DNA of 64,000 bases from Promethearchaeota archaeon (GCA_019057865.1 JAHLWP010000011.1:1-64000), one strand, 5' to 3'. Shown: positions 51,781-61,137, counted from the first letter of the stretch. Notes: generated by a model from the letters alone, not told the origin. Program-made: numbers and translations.

Positions 51781-52896
51781 ATGAGTAAAGAAAAGAAAAG
51801 CCCTTATGAAATTGATGAGACAATTTACCAGCGATTTGAAGAGAAAAACAATATGATTTATCGCCGTTTATGGGATAAATCTTTACCAACTTATGGTCAA
51901 ATGTTTTTTACTAATATTCAAAAGCATATTGATTCTAAAAAAGAAGGATATTCCCGTATTGATTTTAATCTTGTTAAATCAGGTTGGACAGTCTATGAAA
52001 AATTTCCATTTGCATTTGCGTGGGAAAGAAAGGATCATTATACAGGAGATTATGGGAAGAAATGGACAAAATCAAAATTTAAAGTTGAAAATCTTGAGGA
52101 TTTTACTGAAATAATAAAAAAGACTGCAAAATTTTATGGTGCATCATTGGTAGGAATTGTTGATATTGATGAGAGATGGATTTACAAAACAGGATTTATC
52201 AGACCAGAAAATAAAAGTGAAGAAGATTCTAAAGGGAAAGTAAGGGAGGGTGTACAAAGTGTTTCTATTCTTCAGCAGCCAATTAATTTGCCAGAGGGTA
52301 TAAATAAAGTTATTGTAATGGCAATTGAAATGGATAAAGATGCTATCTCTACGGCACCTGCTCAACCTGCAGCCGCAACTGCAGCTGTAGTTTACTCCAA
52401 AATGGCTTTTACAATAGCATGTGTAGGTGAATTTATAAGGAACTTAGGATATAGAGCAATACAATGTGGAAATGATACCGCGTTGAGTATACCCCTAGCT
52501 ATTGATGCAGGATTAGGTGCATTAGGGAGATTAGGTTTGTTAATAACCCCCGAGTTTGGTCCAAGAGTAAGAATTTGCAAAGTATTTACAGATTTACCAT
52601 TAAGAACGGATAAACCTAATCTTGAATTTATAAAAAAAGTTGAAAACTTTTGTAAGAATTGTTTTAAATGTGCTGAAGCATGCGAAACAGAAGCAATTAC
52701 TAAAGATAAAGAACCTAAATTTAAAAGTGAATCAATAAGTAACAATTCTGGCGTAAAAAAATATCATGTTAATGTGGAAAAATGCTTTGAATTTTGGATT
52801 GAAAATAGTAGTGACTGTGGGGCATGTATTGCAGTTTGCCCATTTTCAAAGATTATTAATTATCTAACTCCTAATGAGTTCTGGAAATTAGATTAA
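51781..52896 (+). CDS. Reductive dehalogenase-like iron-sulfur protein (cytoplasmic)
   Basis: 371 residues with the RdhA-type C-terminal ferredoxin module: FCKNCFKCAEACE (CxxCxxCxxxC), then KCFEFW, then DCGACIAVCPF (Cys plus CxxCxxxCP). The middle carries the nitroreductase-like, corrinoid-binding segment of this superfamily (GYRAIQCGND, then SIPLAIDAGLGALGRLG). No twin-arginine signal is present and no rdhB membrane anchor gene is adjacent, so it is soluble and not a classical respiratory enzyme. The corrinoid-binding fold is shared with QueG; QueG was rejected because of the second cluster pattern and the length. Asgard archaea have been reported to carry RdhA-like genes. The substrate is unknown. 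Confidence 0.75.
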   Translation: MSKEKKSPYEIDETIYQRFEEKNNMIYRRLWDKSLPTYGQMFFTNIQKHIDSKKEGYSRIDFNLVKSGWTVYEKFPFAFAWERKDHYTGDYGKKWTKSKFKVENLEDFTEIIKKTAKFYGASLVGIVDIDERWIYKTGFIRPENKSEEDSKGKVREGVQSVSILQQPINLPEGINKVIVMAIEMDKDAISTAPAQPAAATAAVVYSKMAFTIACVGEFIRNLGYRAIQCGNDTALSIPLAIDAGLGALGRLGLLITPEFGPRVRICKVFTDLPLRTDKPNLEFIKKVENFCKNCFKCAEACETEAITKDKEPKFKSESISNNSGVKKYHVNVEKCFEFWIENSSDCGACIAVCPFSKIINYLTPNEFWKLD

Positions 52897-53002
52897 ATAG
52901 AATAATCAAAAATTTTATGAGCTATTTTTGATATATTTAACAAAACAGATAAAAGTTTCAATCCTTTATTATTAGATAATTTGATTATTTTATTTCTGAA
53001 AA

Positions 53003-54718
53003 ATGAATATTGTTGATAAAAAAACAATCGCAGAATTTTTAGGTGAATATGTAACCTATATCTCAGTAGAAGAACTTGAGAGTATAATTGAAATTCCTCC
53101 TCCTGAAATTAGTTATACATATGCATTTCCATGCTTCCAATTAGCTAAGTGGGAAAAAAAAGCTCCAAATATTATTGCAGAAAACTTACAGAAGAATTTA
53201 TCTTTAACAGATTACTTAGAAAGTATTGAAGCAATAGGTCCTTATCTCAACTTCAAAATTAAATCTTCAATAATTTTGCAGAATATTTATGAACTTGGGG
53301 GAGATTATGGTAGAATTTATGAAGAAGCAAAGAAAAAGAAATCTAAACCGTCAAAAATAGTAATAGAATACCCTGCTCCTAATACAAATAAACCTCTTCA
53401 TTTTGGTCATATTCGAAATATACTTTTAGGTCGTTCTATTTCAAATCTTTTGAGATATAAAGGGGATAACGTGTTTGAAGTTAATTTATATAATAATAGA
53501 GGGATTCATATCTGCAAATCTATGCTTGCATATAAGAAATGGGGTAAAAAAGAAGAACCAAATGTAAAAAGTGACCACTTTGTAGGAGACTATTACGTTA
53601 AATATGTTCAAACGGAAAAGAAAGATAAACAGTTAATAGATGACGTTTATGATTTGCTAAAATTATGGGAGAGTGGAGATAATGAGACCAGAGAGTTATG
53701 GACAAAAATGAATAAATGGGCGATTGATGGCTTTAAAGAAACCTTCAAAAAATTCAATATAAATTTCGATAAAGAGTATTTTGAATCGGAAATATATGAA
53801 AAAGGTAAAGAAATTGTTCTTTCGAACCTTGAGAAAGGTATCTTTGAAAAAACCGAAGACGGAGCTGTTTTTGCTAGTTTAAAGGAAAAATATAATTTAC
53901 CTAATAAAATTTTACTTAGAAGAGATGGAACTTCAGTCTATATTACGCAAGATATTTATCTAGCATTCCTTAAAAAACAAGATTTTGATTATGATAAGTC
54001 AATTTATGTTGTTGGAAATGAGCAGGATCTATATTTTAAACAACTTTTTGCTGTTTTAGATTTGATTGGATTTAAAGAAGATAAATATCATCTTTCTTAT
54101 GGAATGGTTTCTTTACCAGAAGGAAAAATGAAAAGTAGAGAAGGTATTGTTGTAGATGCAGACGAGATAGTAGAAAAAATGGAAATGCTTGCTTATGAAG
54201 AAGTCAATGAAAGATATCCTGAACTTTTAGAAGAAGAAAAAATAAAAAGAGCTAATGTTATAGGTATGGCAGCTTTAGTATTTTTCATTTTGAAATTTAA
54301 TCCAAAATCAGATTTCATATTTAATCCAAAAGAAAGTATATCATTTGAAGGGGAAACAGGACCATATATTCAATATTGTTATGCAAGAATAGAATCCATA
54401 ATCTCTAAATCAAAAGAGAGGATTAGCTCTAAGATTAATTGGGCTTTATTAAGCCATCATTTAGAGCAAAATTTAATTAAACAGTTAAGTTACTTCCCCG
54501 AGATTGTGGACACTACAGCTAAAAATTATAGTATACATTTAATACCTCAATATCTTCTAAACTTATGCCAAATTTTTAATTCTTTTTACAGTGTTTGTCC
54601 TGTTATCTCAGATAATAAAGAATTAGAGAAAGCGAGATTATTATTAATAAAATGTGTACAGATTGTAATAAAGATTGGATTAGATATTATGGGAATAGAA
54701 ATACTCAATAAAATGTAA
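53003..54718 (+). CDS. argS: Arginyl-tRNA synthetase
   Basis: Class I synthetase of 571 residues. The N-terminal Arg-N domain is about 110 residues. The HIGH motif is HFGHIRN (His133-), with the preceding EYPAPNTNKPL typical of ArgRS. The KMSKS equivalent is GKMKSREG near 374-381. The C-terminal DALR anticodon domain ends at residue 571. ATG 53003 is chosen as the first start giving the expected N-terminal helix. It is followed after 27 bases by an agmatinase-family gene and then deoxyhypusine synthase, a set linked by arginine-derived polyamine chemistry. Confidence 0.95.
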   Translation: MNIVDKKTIAEFLGEYVTYISVEELESIIEIPPPEISYTYAFPCFQLAKWEKKAPNIIAENLQKNLSLTDYLESIEAIGPYLNFKIKSSIILQNIYELGGDYGRIYEEAKKKKSKPSKIVIEYPAPNTNKPLHFGHIRNILLGRSISNLLRYKGDNVFEVNLYNNRGIHICKSMLAYKKWGKKEEPNVKSDHFVGDYYVKYVQTEKKDKQLIDDVYDLLKLWESGDNETRELWTKMNKWAIDGFKETFKKFNINFDKEYFESEIYEKGKEIVLSNLEKGIFEKTEDGAVFASLKEKYNLPNKILLRRDGTSVYITQDIYLAFLKKQDFDYDKSIYVVGNEQDLYFKQLFAVLDLIGFKEDKYHLSYGMVSLPEGKMKSREGIVVDADEIVEKMEMLAYEEVNERYPELLEEEKIKRANVIGMAALVFFILKFNPKSDFIFNPKESISFEGETGPYIQYCYARIESIISKSKERISSKINWALLSHHLEQNLIKQLSYFPEIVDTTAKNYSIHLIPQYLLNLCQIFNSFYSVCPVISDNKELEKARLLLIKCVQIVIKIGLDIMGIEILNKM

Positions 54719-54745
54719 GATTTAAATTAATAAAAAAGATTTATT

Positions 54746-55657
54746 ATGAATTTTTTTGATTTCGGAGAATTGATAGATAAAGACACTGAATTTGTCATTT
54801 TTGGAATACCTTGGGATTACTTAACTTCAATAGAGGGCCCAAACTCTGCCATTGCTCCTCAAAAAATACGTGATGTTACTGAGAATTTAGCTCTTACATC
54901 TGAAATGGGCTTTAAGATTCCTAATTTAAAAGTTATTGATATTGGAGATGTTAATATCGAACCCAAAAACGTAGAGAGGAATCTCAAAGAAATTGAAAAT
55001 TTTGTCAAAAAGATATTTGAAGAGAAAAAAGAGATAGTCTCTGTAATGATTGGAGGAGATCATTTCTGTACTTACCCTGTAGTTAAAGTAATCGGGAATA
55101 ATTTTGATAATAAAGATAAATTTGGATTTTTAGTTTTTGATTCTCACTTAGATCTTTACGAAGAATGGGATAAAGGTGTTTACTCACATGCAACAATCTC
55201 CCATCGAATTTATGATATGGAATTTATTAATAATAAAAATTTATTAGTTGTGGGGACAAGAGATATTGATATTCCTGAGTTAGATATAGCAAATAAAGAA
55301 AAAATTGCATATTTAGATGCCTACAAATTAGCTGAAATTGGATTAAGTGAATATATTAATATAATAATTGATTTTTTTAATGGTTCTGATATCAATAACC
55401 TCTATGTATCCATTGATATTGATGCTTTAGACCCTTCTATTGCCCCTGGTACGGGTTTTGCTATCCCTGGAGGATTTTCTTACCGTGAGATATGGATTAT
55501 TTTAAGAGAATTAACTAAAAATTTTAATATTAGGGCATTTGACGTGGTTGAGGTTGCTCCAAATTTGGATAATGCTAATAATATGACTTGTAATTTAGCA
55601 GCTAAGTTAATTATAGAATTTATATCATTTATAGCTGAAAAAAATGGTAAGATTTAA
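54746..55657 (+). CDS. Agmatinase/ureohydrolase-family protein
   Basis: 303 residues, Mn2+-dependent ureohydrolase. All metal ligands are present: GGDHFCTYP (His), FDSHLDLYEE (Asp, His, Asp) and SIDIDALDPS (two Asp). PGTGFAIPGG is the family loop that closes over the substrate. The classical reaction releases urea from agmatine to give putrescine. Four bases after its stop is the ATG of deoxyhypusine synthase. In Haloferax a related protein is proposed to act on the agmatine-derived eIF5A intermediate, so the real substrate may be an agmatinylated protein. Confidence 0.9.
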   Translation: MNFFDFGELIDKDTEFVIFGIPWDYLTSIEGPNSAIAPQKIRDVTENLALTSEMGFKIPNLKVIDIGDVNIEPKNVERNLKEIENFVKKIFEEKKEIVSVMIGGDHFCTYPVVKVIGNNFDNKDKFGFLVFDSHLDLYEEWDKGVYSHATISHRIYDMEFINNKNLLVVGTRDIDIPELDIANKEKIAYLDAYKLAEIGLSEYINIIIDFFNGSDINNLYVSIDIDALDPSIAPGTGFAIPGGFSYREIWIILRELTKNFNIRAFDVVEVAPNLDNANNMTCNLAAKLIIEFISFIAEKNGKI

Positions 55658-55660
55658 ATA

Positions 55661-56608
55661 ATGGATAACAATTTTAAAGAAAAGTTGAAGAAAGTAAACC
55701 AATTTAAAGTAACAGACGAAATAGACATAATCAGCCTTATTCATTCTTTAAAAGAGACTGGTTTTAATGCTAAAAGATTAGCTTTAGCTTGTCACATCTA
55801 TAAAGATATGATTAACGATAAAGAATGTACGAAATTTTTTGGCTTGGCTGGTGCTATGGTTCCTGCTGGAATGCAAGGAATTATTCATGATTTTGTTAAA
55901 GAGGGATTTATTGATGTGTTAGTTTCTACTGGAGCAAATTTAACGCATGATCTTGCTGAGTGCTTAGGTTTTCATCATTTACAAGGTGAAATTAATCCTA
56001 ATAATATTGACGATGCTAACTTACTTAGCGAAGAGATGAATAGAATTTATGATGTTTTTTTGCCAAATAAAGTCTATGAGGGAATAGAGGATTTTATATC
56101 TCAGCTGAAAATCCCAGACAATACCATGTCAGTAAGCTCATTTTTAAAATTTTTAGGAGAGCATTTACCTAAAAGTTCAAATTCAATTTTAAGAATCTGC
56201 GCAGATAAGAATGTCAAGGTCTTTTGCCCTGCTTTTACTGACTCTGGATTAGCGATGCAGTTAGGTTTTCATCATAAAAATTTAAATTTAAACCACTTCA
56301 AAGATATGCTCGAAATGGTTGATATTGCATGGGATGCTAAAAAAGCCGGAGTTTGCATAGTTGGAGGGGGAGTTCCTAAAAATTTTATAATGCAATCATT
56401 ACAATTTTGCCCAAATTCGGCTAGCTATGCAATTCAAATAACTATGGATAGACCAGAACCAGGTGGATTAAGTGGTGCTACATTAAGAGAAGCAATATCT
56501 TGGGGGAAAGTTAATAAAAAGGCAAAATATACAACACTTATATCAGATGCCACAATTGCTTTACCACTAATATTTTGGTTTTTGAAAAAATCAAAAAATA
56601 ACAAGTAA
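55661..56608 (+). CDS. Deoxyhypusine synthase
   Basis: Makes the first step of hypusine on translation factor aIF5A (IF5A) by moving an aminobutyl group to Lys. NAD-binding region motif LVSTGANLTHDLAE lies near residue 87. The catalytic Lys283 is in EAISWGKVNKKA, and GGGVPKNFIMQS and DRPEPGGLSGATLRE are conserved family loops. The 315-residue length is typical of archaeal enzymes. It starts four bases after the agmatinase-family stop, so the pair is translationally coupled. No aIF5A gene lies within the window. Confidence 0.92.
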   Translation: MDNNFKEKLKKVNQFKVTDEIDIISLIHSLKETGFNAKRLALACHIYKDMINDKECTKFFGLAGAMVPAGMQGIIHDFVKEGFIDVLVSTGANLTHDLAECLGFHHLQGEINPNNIDDANLLSEEMNRIYDVFLPNKVYEGIEDFISQLKIPDNTMSVSSFLKFLGEHLPKSSNSILRICADKNVKVFCPAFTDSGLAMQLGFHHKNLNLNHFKDMLEMVDIAWDAKKAGVCIVGGGVPKNFIMQSLQFCPNSASYAIQITMDRPEPGGLSGATLREAISWGKVNKKAKYTTLISDATIALPLIFWFLKKSKNNK

Positions 56609-56641
56609 TTATTTAAATTGTCTTAATTATAGAAATCTTTA

Positions 56642-57103
56642 TTATAATATCCCTTTTAATTTTTGATCAATAGTTTTTGTATCAGTTCCAAAAATTTTAT
56701 CAAGATTTTGCTTAAAATTCCTAAATTGAGAAACTTCTGATAAATTCTTACCAGTATTAAGCGATTTAAATTCTTTTAAGATTTTATGTAATGATGGTTG
56801 AACTATTTTATGAATATACTTGTCAATCTTCTTCTCTTTATCTAATATGGCGTAAGAAATCAGAAGTTCAGGTTCATTACTATTATCAGATAAGATTTTA
56901 TCCCCAATAAAAGCGATAATAAATTTTTTTCCTTCAAAATATTCAACTAAACCCTGTGAAAAGGCACTTTCTGCAAAATTTAGGAAAGCAGTTAATAATC
57001 CACTTCTTAAATCTACATCGATTTTTCCAAGACTAGTTTTATGATAACTTTTCTTTACTACAGTAAATCCTCTAAACAATAATCCCGCTTCCCGGATAAC
57101 CAT
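56642..57103 (-). CDS. Small longin-like domain protein
   Basis: 153 residues. The order is IREAGLLFRGFTVVKKSY (beta-hairpin), then LRSGLLTAFLNFAESAFSQ (helix), then VEYFEGKKFIIAFIGDKI and ELLISYAILD (beta-hairpin), then a C-terminal helix region. This layout matches longin domains, which dock small GTPases and SNAREs in eukaryotes, and closely resembles the tail of the 739-residue membrane protein at 30293. No membrane segment is present. It converges on the deoxyhypusine synthase gene. The longin call is by appearance only. Confidence 0.55.
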   Translation of the reverse strand: MVIREAGLLFRGFTVVKKSYHKTSLGKIDVDLRSGLLTAFLNFAESAFSQGLVEYFEGKKFIIAFIGDKILSDNSNEPELLISYAILDKEKKIDKYIHKIVQPSLHKILKEFKSLNTGKNLSEVSQFRNFKQNLDKIFGTDTKTIDQKLKGIL

Positions 57104-57347
57104 ATTGAGATTTAAATCTATTGATTTTTTTAACTAATTGAAGAATTTCCAAAAAGTAATTTATTTAATAATTTAAATATAACAATCCAATTTAATAAAA
57201 TCTTTCCTCATTAAAAAGAATTAAAGATTCATTATGTTTACCTACTAAAAAATATATAATCTTATAAATTAATCTATTTCCAGTCAATTCCAATTTTTAA
57301 GAGGTTAAACAACAAGAATTTTTATATTTAGTATATTTCTTAAAACT

Positions 57348-58535
57348 ATGATTACCAAAGATAAAGTTAAATTATGCGCTGAAAATATTGCCCGAAGTAT
57401 AAGTATAAAAAAAGAAGGCGAATTCGTTTTTATAAGAGGAGGTGCTTATTCTCAAGAATTAATAGAAGAGATAGGATTAAGCATTTTAAGAAAAGGAGGA
57501 ATTCCTCATATCTCATATACATCGGATTACTATACAGAAACTATTTTTCAAGATGATCAAATTAAGGTTAAGACATTAGAAAAAACTCCTCAACATTATT
57601 TAAAAATGATTGAGAATATAGATGCATATATTGTAATTGAACCCCTCGAAGATCCTTCAATTACCACCAAAGCACCAAGAGAAAAAGTAGATGCTGTTGC
57701 TAAAGCTAGAGCTCCTATTAGAGAAATTCTTTATGGTTTTAAGGAAGAATATGCACCTGGCAAAAAATGGTGTTATGCTGCCTGGCCCTCAAAAAAAGCA
57801 GCAGAATTCTATAATATAGATTATGACTTTTATGAAAGGTTTATTGTTGGAGGAATGAGTGTTCCTTATAATGAGATGAATAAAATTACAAAAAATCTAG
57901 GAAGATTCTTCGATAAAGCTAAAAAAGTGTATGTTAATGATGAATTTGGGACTGATTTTTGGGTTTCAATAGAAAATAGAAAAAAAATTCTTGATGATGG
58001 AATCATTTCAGATGAACAAATTGAATCAGGAGATTTAGGGGGTAATTTACCGGCTGGAGAAGTTTTTTTCCCACCTAACGAAAAACAAGGTGAGGGCAAA
58101 CTCTTTTGTCCTTTAACTAAAGATAGATTCACAGATAAAATCATAAGAAATGTTGATTTAGGTTTTAAAGAAGGAAAATTATTAATAGATAAAACAACTG
58201 CCGATACCAACTTAGAAGATTTAATTGCTTCTTTTAAAAAATGTGAAGAAATGGATAAAGAGAATAAAGTACCTGAACTTAGAACTTATAATGTTGCTGA
58301 ACTTGGAATTGGGTGTAATCCGGAAATTACGAGAGCAATTGGATATATCCTTACTGATGAAAAGATTATTGGGAGTGTACATTTAGCATTTGGATTTAAT
58401 AAAAGTTTTGGGGGAACTTCCGCATCCCAGATGCACTGGGACTTTGTAACTGCTCCTAAAGCTAATATTACTGTTGAATATCTAGACGGGTCCAAAAAAT
58501 TAATAATGGACAATGGTAAATTAATTGATAATTAA
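57348..58535 (+). CDS. M29-family aminopeptidase (AmpS/PepS-like)
   Basis: 395 residues, a metal-dependent aminopeptidase. Metal ligands expected of M29 are visible: Glu in GNLPAGEVFFPP, Glu in VAELGIGCNP, His in GSVHLAFG and the HWDF motif near residue 365, with the conserved GTDF strand (EFGTDFWVSI) near the middle. The N-terminal Rossmann-like domain includes FIRGGAYSQELIEEI. Cytoplasmic peptide turnover is the probable role. It is divergent from the longin-like gene, with a 244-bp spacer holding its promoter, and converges on cinA/pncC with 16 bases between stops. Confidence 0.88.
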   Translation: MITKDKVKLCAENIARSISIKKEGEFVFIRGGAYSQELIEEIGLSILRKGGIPHISYTSDYYTETIFQDDQIKVKTLEKTPQHYLKMIENIDAYIVIEPLEDPSITTKAPREKVDAVAKARAPIREILYGFKEEYAPGKKWCYAAWPSKKAAEFYNIDYDFYERFIVGGMSVPYNEMNKITKNLGRFFDKAKKVYVNDEFGTDFWVSIENRKKILDDGIISDEQIESGDLGGNLPAGEVFFPPNEKQGEGKLFCPLTKDRFTDKIIRNVDLGFKEGKLLIDKTTADTNLEDLIASFKKCEEMDKENKVPELRTYNVAELGIGCNPEITRAIGYILTDEKIIGSVHLAFGFNKSFGGTSASQMHWDFVTAPKANITVEYLDGSKKLIMDNGKLIDN

Positions 58536-58551
58536 GTGTATTAGTGAAAAG

Positions 58552-59025
58552 CTAAATTAATTTTTCAATATATTGGAGTACTTTTTCTAATACCTTCTTT
58601 TTAAATGTAATTCGATCTGTCTTGAAATTGTATTTCTCCACAATAGTTTCTTTTTCATTTGAAAACCCAATAAAAACCAGCCCTACTGGCTTTTCTGGTG
58701 TCCCACCAGTCGGACCTGCTATACCACTAATACCAATACCTATGTCTACATTTGATTGTATTCTAATATTATTGGCTAACTGTCTTACAATTTCTTCAGA
58801 GACAGCACCATTTTCTTCAATTGCTTTAGGATCTACATTTAATAAATCTATTTTTGCCTGATTGTTATAGCATACAATACCTCTTTCAAATACATTCGAA
58901 GCTCCCGAAACATTGGTAAACATATTCGAAATATAACCTCCCGTGCATGATTCTGCGACAGCTATTCTAATATTTTCTTTAGTAAAATTTTTAATTATCT
59001 TCTCGATTCTGTTTAAAAGAGCCAA
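58552..59025 (-). CDS. pncC: CinA C-terminal domain protein (nicotinamide-nucleotide amidase PncC)
   Basis: 157 residues, the stand-alone CinA C-terminal family that deamidates NMN to nicotinate mononucleotide in pyridine-nucleotide recycling. Signatures are VAESCTGGYISNMF at the N-terminus, GAVSEEIVRQLA near residue 84 and GISGIAGPTGGTPEKPVGLV near 97. TTG start. Its ribosome-binding site GGTGA overlaps the stop codon of the zinc-ribbon gene upstream (59035), so the two are coupled. Confidence 0.9.
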   Translation of the reverse strand: MALLNRIEKIIKNFTKENIRIAVAESCTGGYISNMFTNVSGASNVFERGIVCYNNQAKIDLLNVDPKAIEENGAVSEEIVRQLANNIRIQSNVDIGIGISGIAGPTGGTPEKPVGLVFIGFSNEKETIVEKYNFKTDRITFKKKVLEKVLQYIEKLI

Positions 59026-59034
59026 ATTACATCA

Positions 59035-59499
59035 TCACCTTTGTATCTCAAATTTTTTGCCACATGACTTGCAATATTGTCCTTTTTTACTCATAGGAGT
59101 ACCACAATAAAGACAAAACACTTTTGTAGCAGGTTTTTTAACAGGGGCTAGGGATTTAAATATTTCTGGTTCTTTTTCCCCAAAAGGTTGATATTGCAAA
59201 TTTTTTTCAACAACTTTCTGAAAACATCTAGGACAATTCTGCTTTTTCTTAATACCATAATAGAACACATAGGGATTGAGTGCCATAAAAAACCACATAT
59301 AATATAAAAAGAGAATAATCCCTGAAAAAATAAAAGAAGTTATAACGGTAATAGTTATTAAAGTCATTAATATAATAACTGCAAAAATACCAAATAATTT
59401 AATATTAAATTTTGGTCTTGATGGAAAAACATTCATTTTGCAGCTTTCACAGAACTTCATTTCGTTTATATCTTGACTCATATCTCTCCATGTAAACAT
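59035..59499 (-). CDS. Zinc-ribbon membrane protein, 154 residues
   Basis: Starts at ATG 59499; an alternative at 59481 removes six residues. A first Cys pair (FCESC) near residue 17 is paired with a later CPRC near 90. Two membrane helices lie between (LFGIFAVIILMTLITITVITSFIFSGIILF, then YYMWFFMALNPYVF). A C-terminal C4 ribbon ends FCLYCGTPM...YCKSCGKK. Membrane topology puts both ribbons in the cytosol. It precedes pncC on the same strand, with its TGA inside pncC's ribosome-binding site. The partner and function are unknown. Confidence 0.65.
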   Translation of the reverse strand: MFTWRDMSQDINEMKFCESCKMNVFPSRPKFNIKLFGIFAVIILMTLITITVITSFIFSGIILFLYYMWFFMALNPYVFYYGIKKKQNCPRCFQKVVEKNLQYQPFGEKEPEIFKSLAPVKKPATKVFCLYCGTPMSKKGQYCKSCGKKFEIQR

Positions 59500-59647
59500 T
59501 TAAAACAATTTGCTATTATTATTAAAAATACCATAAATATAAATTAATAACAAATAAAAATAAATAATTAAATAATATCTTATACTTTTGAAATTTTAAA
59601 GCAATAGTATTATTATTCGGAAAAAAAAATTTTACAGAGTGATTTAA

Positions 59648-60187
59648 ATGAGAAATAATGAAGACAAGAAAGGATTTGTGTTTAAGATTACAGTTATTGG
59701 AGATGGAGCAGTAGGAAAAACCTCATTAATCAAAAAATACACTCAAGGGAGTTTTCAAAAAGACTACATTAAAACCTTAGGAGCACAATTTTCAAAATAC
59801 GATGAGGAAATTGAAGGAGATAATTGTAAATTATTTTTCTGGGATATTGCTGGCCAGGATGAATTCAATTTCATGCGTCCTACCTTCTATAAAGGAAGTA
59901 AAGCAGCAATTATAGTATTTTCACACACTGATGATGATAGTTTTGAACATATCTCCCAATGGCATGATGATATTATAAAATATTGCGGTGATCTCCCAAT
60001 AGTTTTATTCGGAAACAAAATTGATTTAATCAATAAAGAGGATTTAGATGATGGGAAGGCTAAAGAAATTGTAAAAGAAAGAAATTTTCTTAAATATTAT
60101 AGAACAAGCGCTAAAACAGGAAGTGGTGTATACAAAGCATTTCAGGCAATAATTAAAGAATTATATTATAGATATAAAGAAGACTAA
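59648..60187 (+). CDS. Rab-like small GTPase
   Basis: 179 residues with all G motifs in consensus form: GDGAVGKTSL (G1), KTLGAQF (G2 region), WDIAGQDEF (G3), GNKIDL (G4) and TSAKTG (G5). It has the Rab-type core without C-terminal Cys, so it is not prenylated. FNFMRPTFYKGSKAAIIVFS is the switch II to beta4 region of Rab/Ran-like proteins. A thioredoxin-like gene follows after four bases, then a V4R gene and a second GTPase. Function in membrane or signalling control is inferred. Confidence 0.92.
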   Translation: MRNNEDKKGFVFKITVIGDGAVGKTSLIKKYTQGSFQKDYIKTLGAQFSKYDEEIEGDNCKLFFWDIAGQDEFNFMRPTFYKGSKAAIIVFSHTDDDSFEHISQWHDDIIKYCGDLPIVLFGNKIDLINKEDLDDGKAKEIVKERNFLKYYRTSAKTGSGVYKAFQAIIKELYYRYKED

Positions 60188-60191
60188 TAAA

Positions 60192-60491
60192 ATGCATGAA
60201 GATTTCGAGCAAGATTATCCTAAGATAATATTTTTTTCTTCGAATCATTGCGCTCCTTGTAAGCCAGTTGAAGAAATGCTGAAAAAAATAAATATTTCAT
60301 TGTTTGGAAAAAAATTAAAAATAGAAAAAATTTTGATTGATCTTGAAGAAAACCGAGGATTTACTCGAGAATATCGAATCACCTCTGTGCCAACATTAGT
60401 TATAGCTGAAAAAAAATTAGCAGTAAACATTCAAGAAGAAGATATAATTGACGCAATTTTATATGCGTTTATAGCATCTGTAAAAATATAA
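60192..60491 (+). CDS. Thioredoxin/glutaredoxin-like protein
   Basis: 99 residues. The active-site motif CAPC (HCAPCKPVEE) is near residue 18 and the cis-Pro loop is SVPTLVI near 73. The strand-helix order IIFFSS, then KIEKILIDLEE, fits a small thioredoxin fold. A His before the first Cys is like DsbA-type or ArsC-type variants, so redox potential may differ from classical thioredoxin. It starts four bases after the GTPase stop, so the two are probably translated together; a redox partner for the GTPase or V4R protein is possible. Confidence 0.8.
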   Translation: MHEDFEQDYPKIIFFSSNHCAPCKPVEEMLKKINISLFGKKLKIEKILIDLEENRGFTREYRITSVPTLVIAEKKLAVNIQEEDIIDAILYAFIASVKI

Positions 60492-60554
60492 TTTTAAATA
60501 AAAAATACTAAAAAGATATGAATAAAAAAAAGAATAAATTTTAAGTGAATTTGT

Positions 60555-61034
60555 ATGGATCGACCATTACTATCTAAAATTTTGGCTCAAATGAAAAAGA
60601 ATTTAAAAGAAGGAAAATCAATAGGAGATATGAAGGTTGGTGCTTTATTAGCTTTAGGACACCAACTAGAAGCGATTTTTTATTATTTAGGACACGAGTT
60701 AGGGACAATTCTAAAAGTCAAACAAATTGCTGATGTAAATAAAATACCTGATGAATTAAAAAAGACGATCTCTGAATATAATCTAGGAGATATTGAAATT
60801 ACGGATAGTTCAGATGAAGTAGTACAATTAAAGTTGAAAGGGCATTCATCCATCAAGGATTTAATTAATAAAGGAATCAAAACAACTGGTAGTTTTTGTT
60901 CATTCGAAGCGGGATTGCTAGCTGGAGTTGTAGAAAAAATAAGCGATCATCATTGCTTTGCCCAGGAATTAGAATGTAGTTTGCAATCAGATAAGGGATA
61001 CTGTGAATTTATGATAGTTTTTCAAAAAGAATAA
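60555..61034 (+). CDS. V4R-domain protein (Bet3/TRAPP-like fold)
   Basis: 159 residues. The C-terminal V4R signature is clear: SFCSFEAGLLAGVVEKI, then CFAQELECSLQSDKGYCEF. It has three or four Cys that commonly bind metal or a ligand in this family. V4R domains share their fold with Bet3, a core subunit of the TRAPP complex that activates Rab GTPases in eukaryotes. Here the gene is placed between two Rab-like GTPase genes. A ligand-sensing regulator is the other common V4R role. No HTH is fused. Confidence 0.7.
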   Translation: MDRPLLSKILAQMKKNLKEGKSIGDMKVGALLALGHQLEAIFYYLGHELGTILKVKQIADVNKIPDELKKTISEYNLGDIEITDSSDEVVQLKLKGHSSIKDLINKGIKTTGSFCSFEAGLLAGVVEKISDHHCFAQELECSLQSDKGYCEFMIVFQKE

Positions 61035-61137
61035 GTTCAATTTATTCGAATATTTAACAAGAAACTTGAGTCGAAAATTATTAATAAGTATAAACTATAT
61101 TGTGAATATAAAATAAAACTGTAAGTTTTGATCAACA

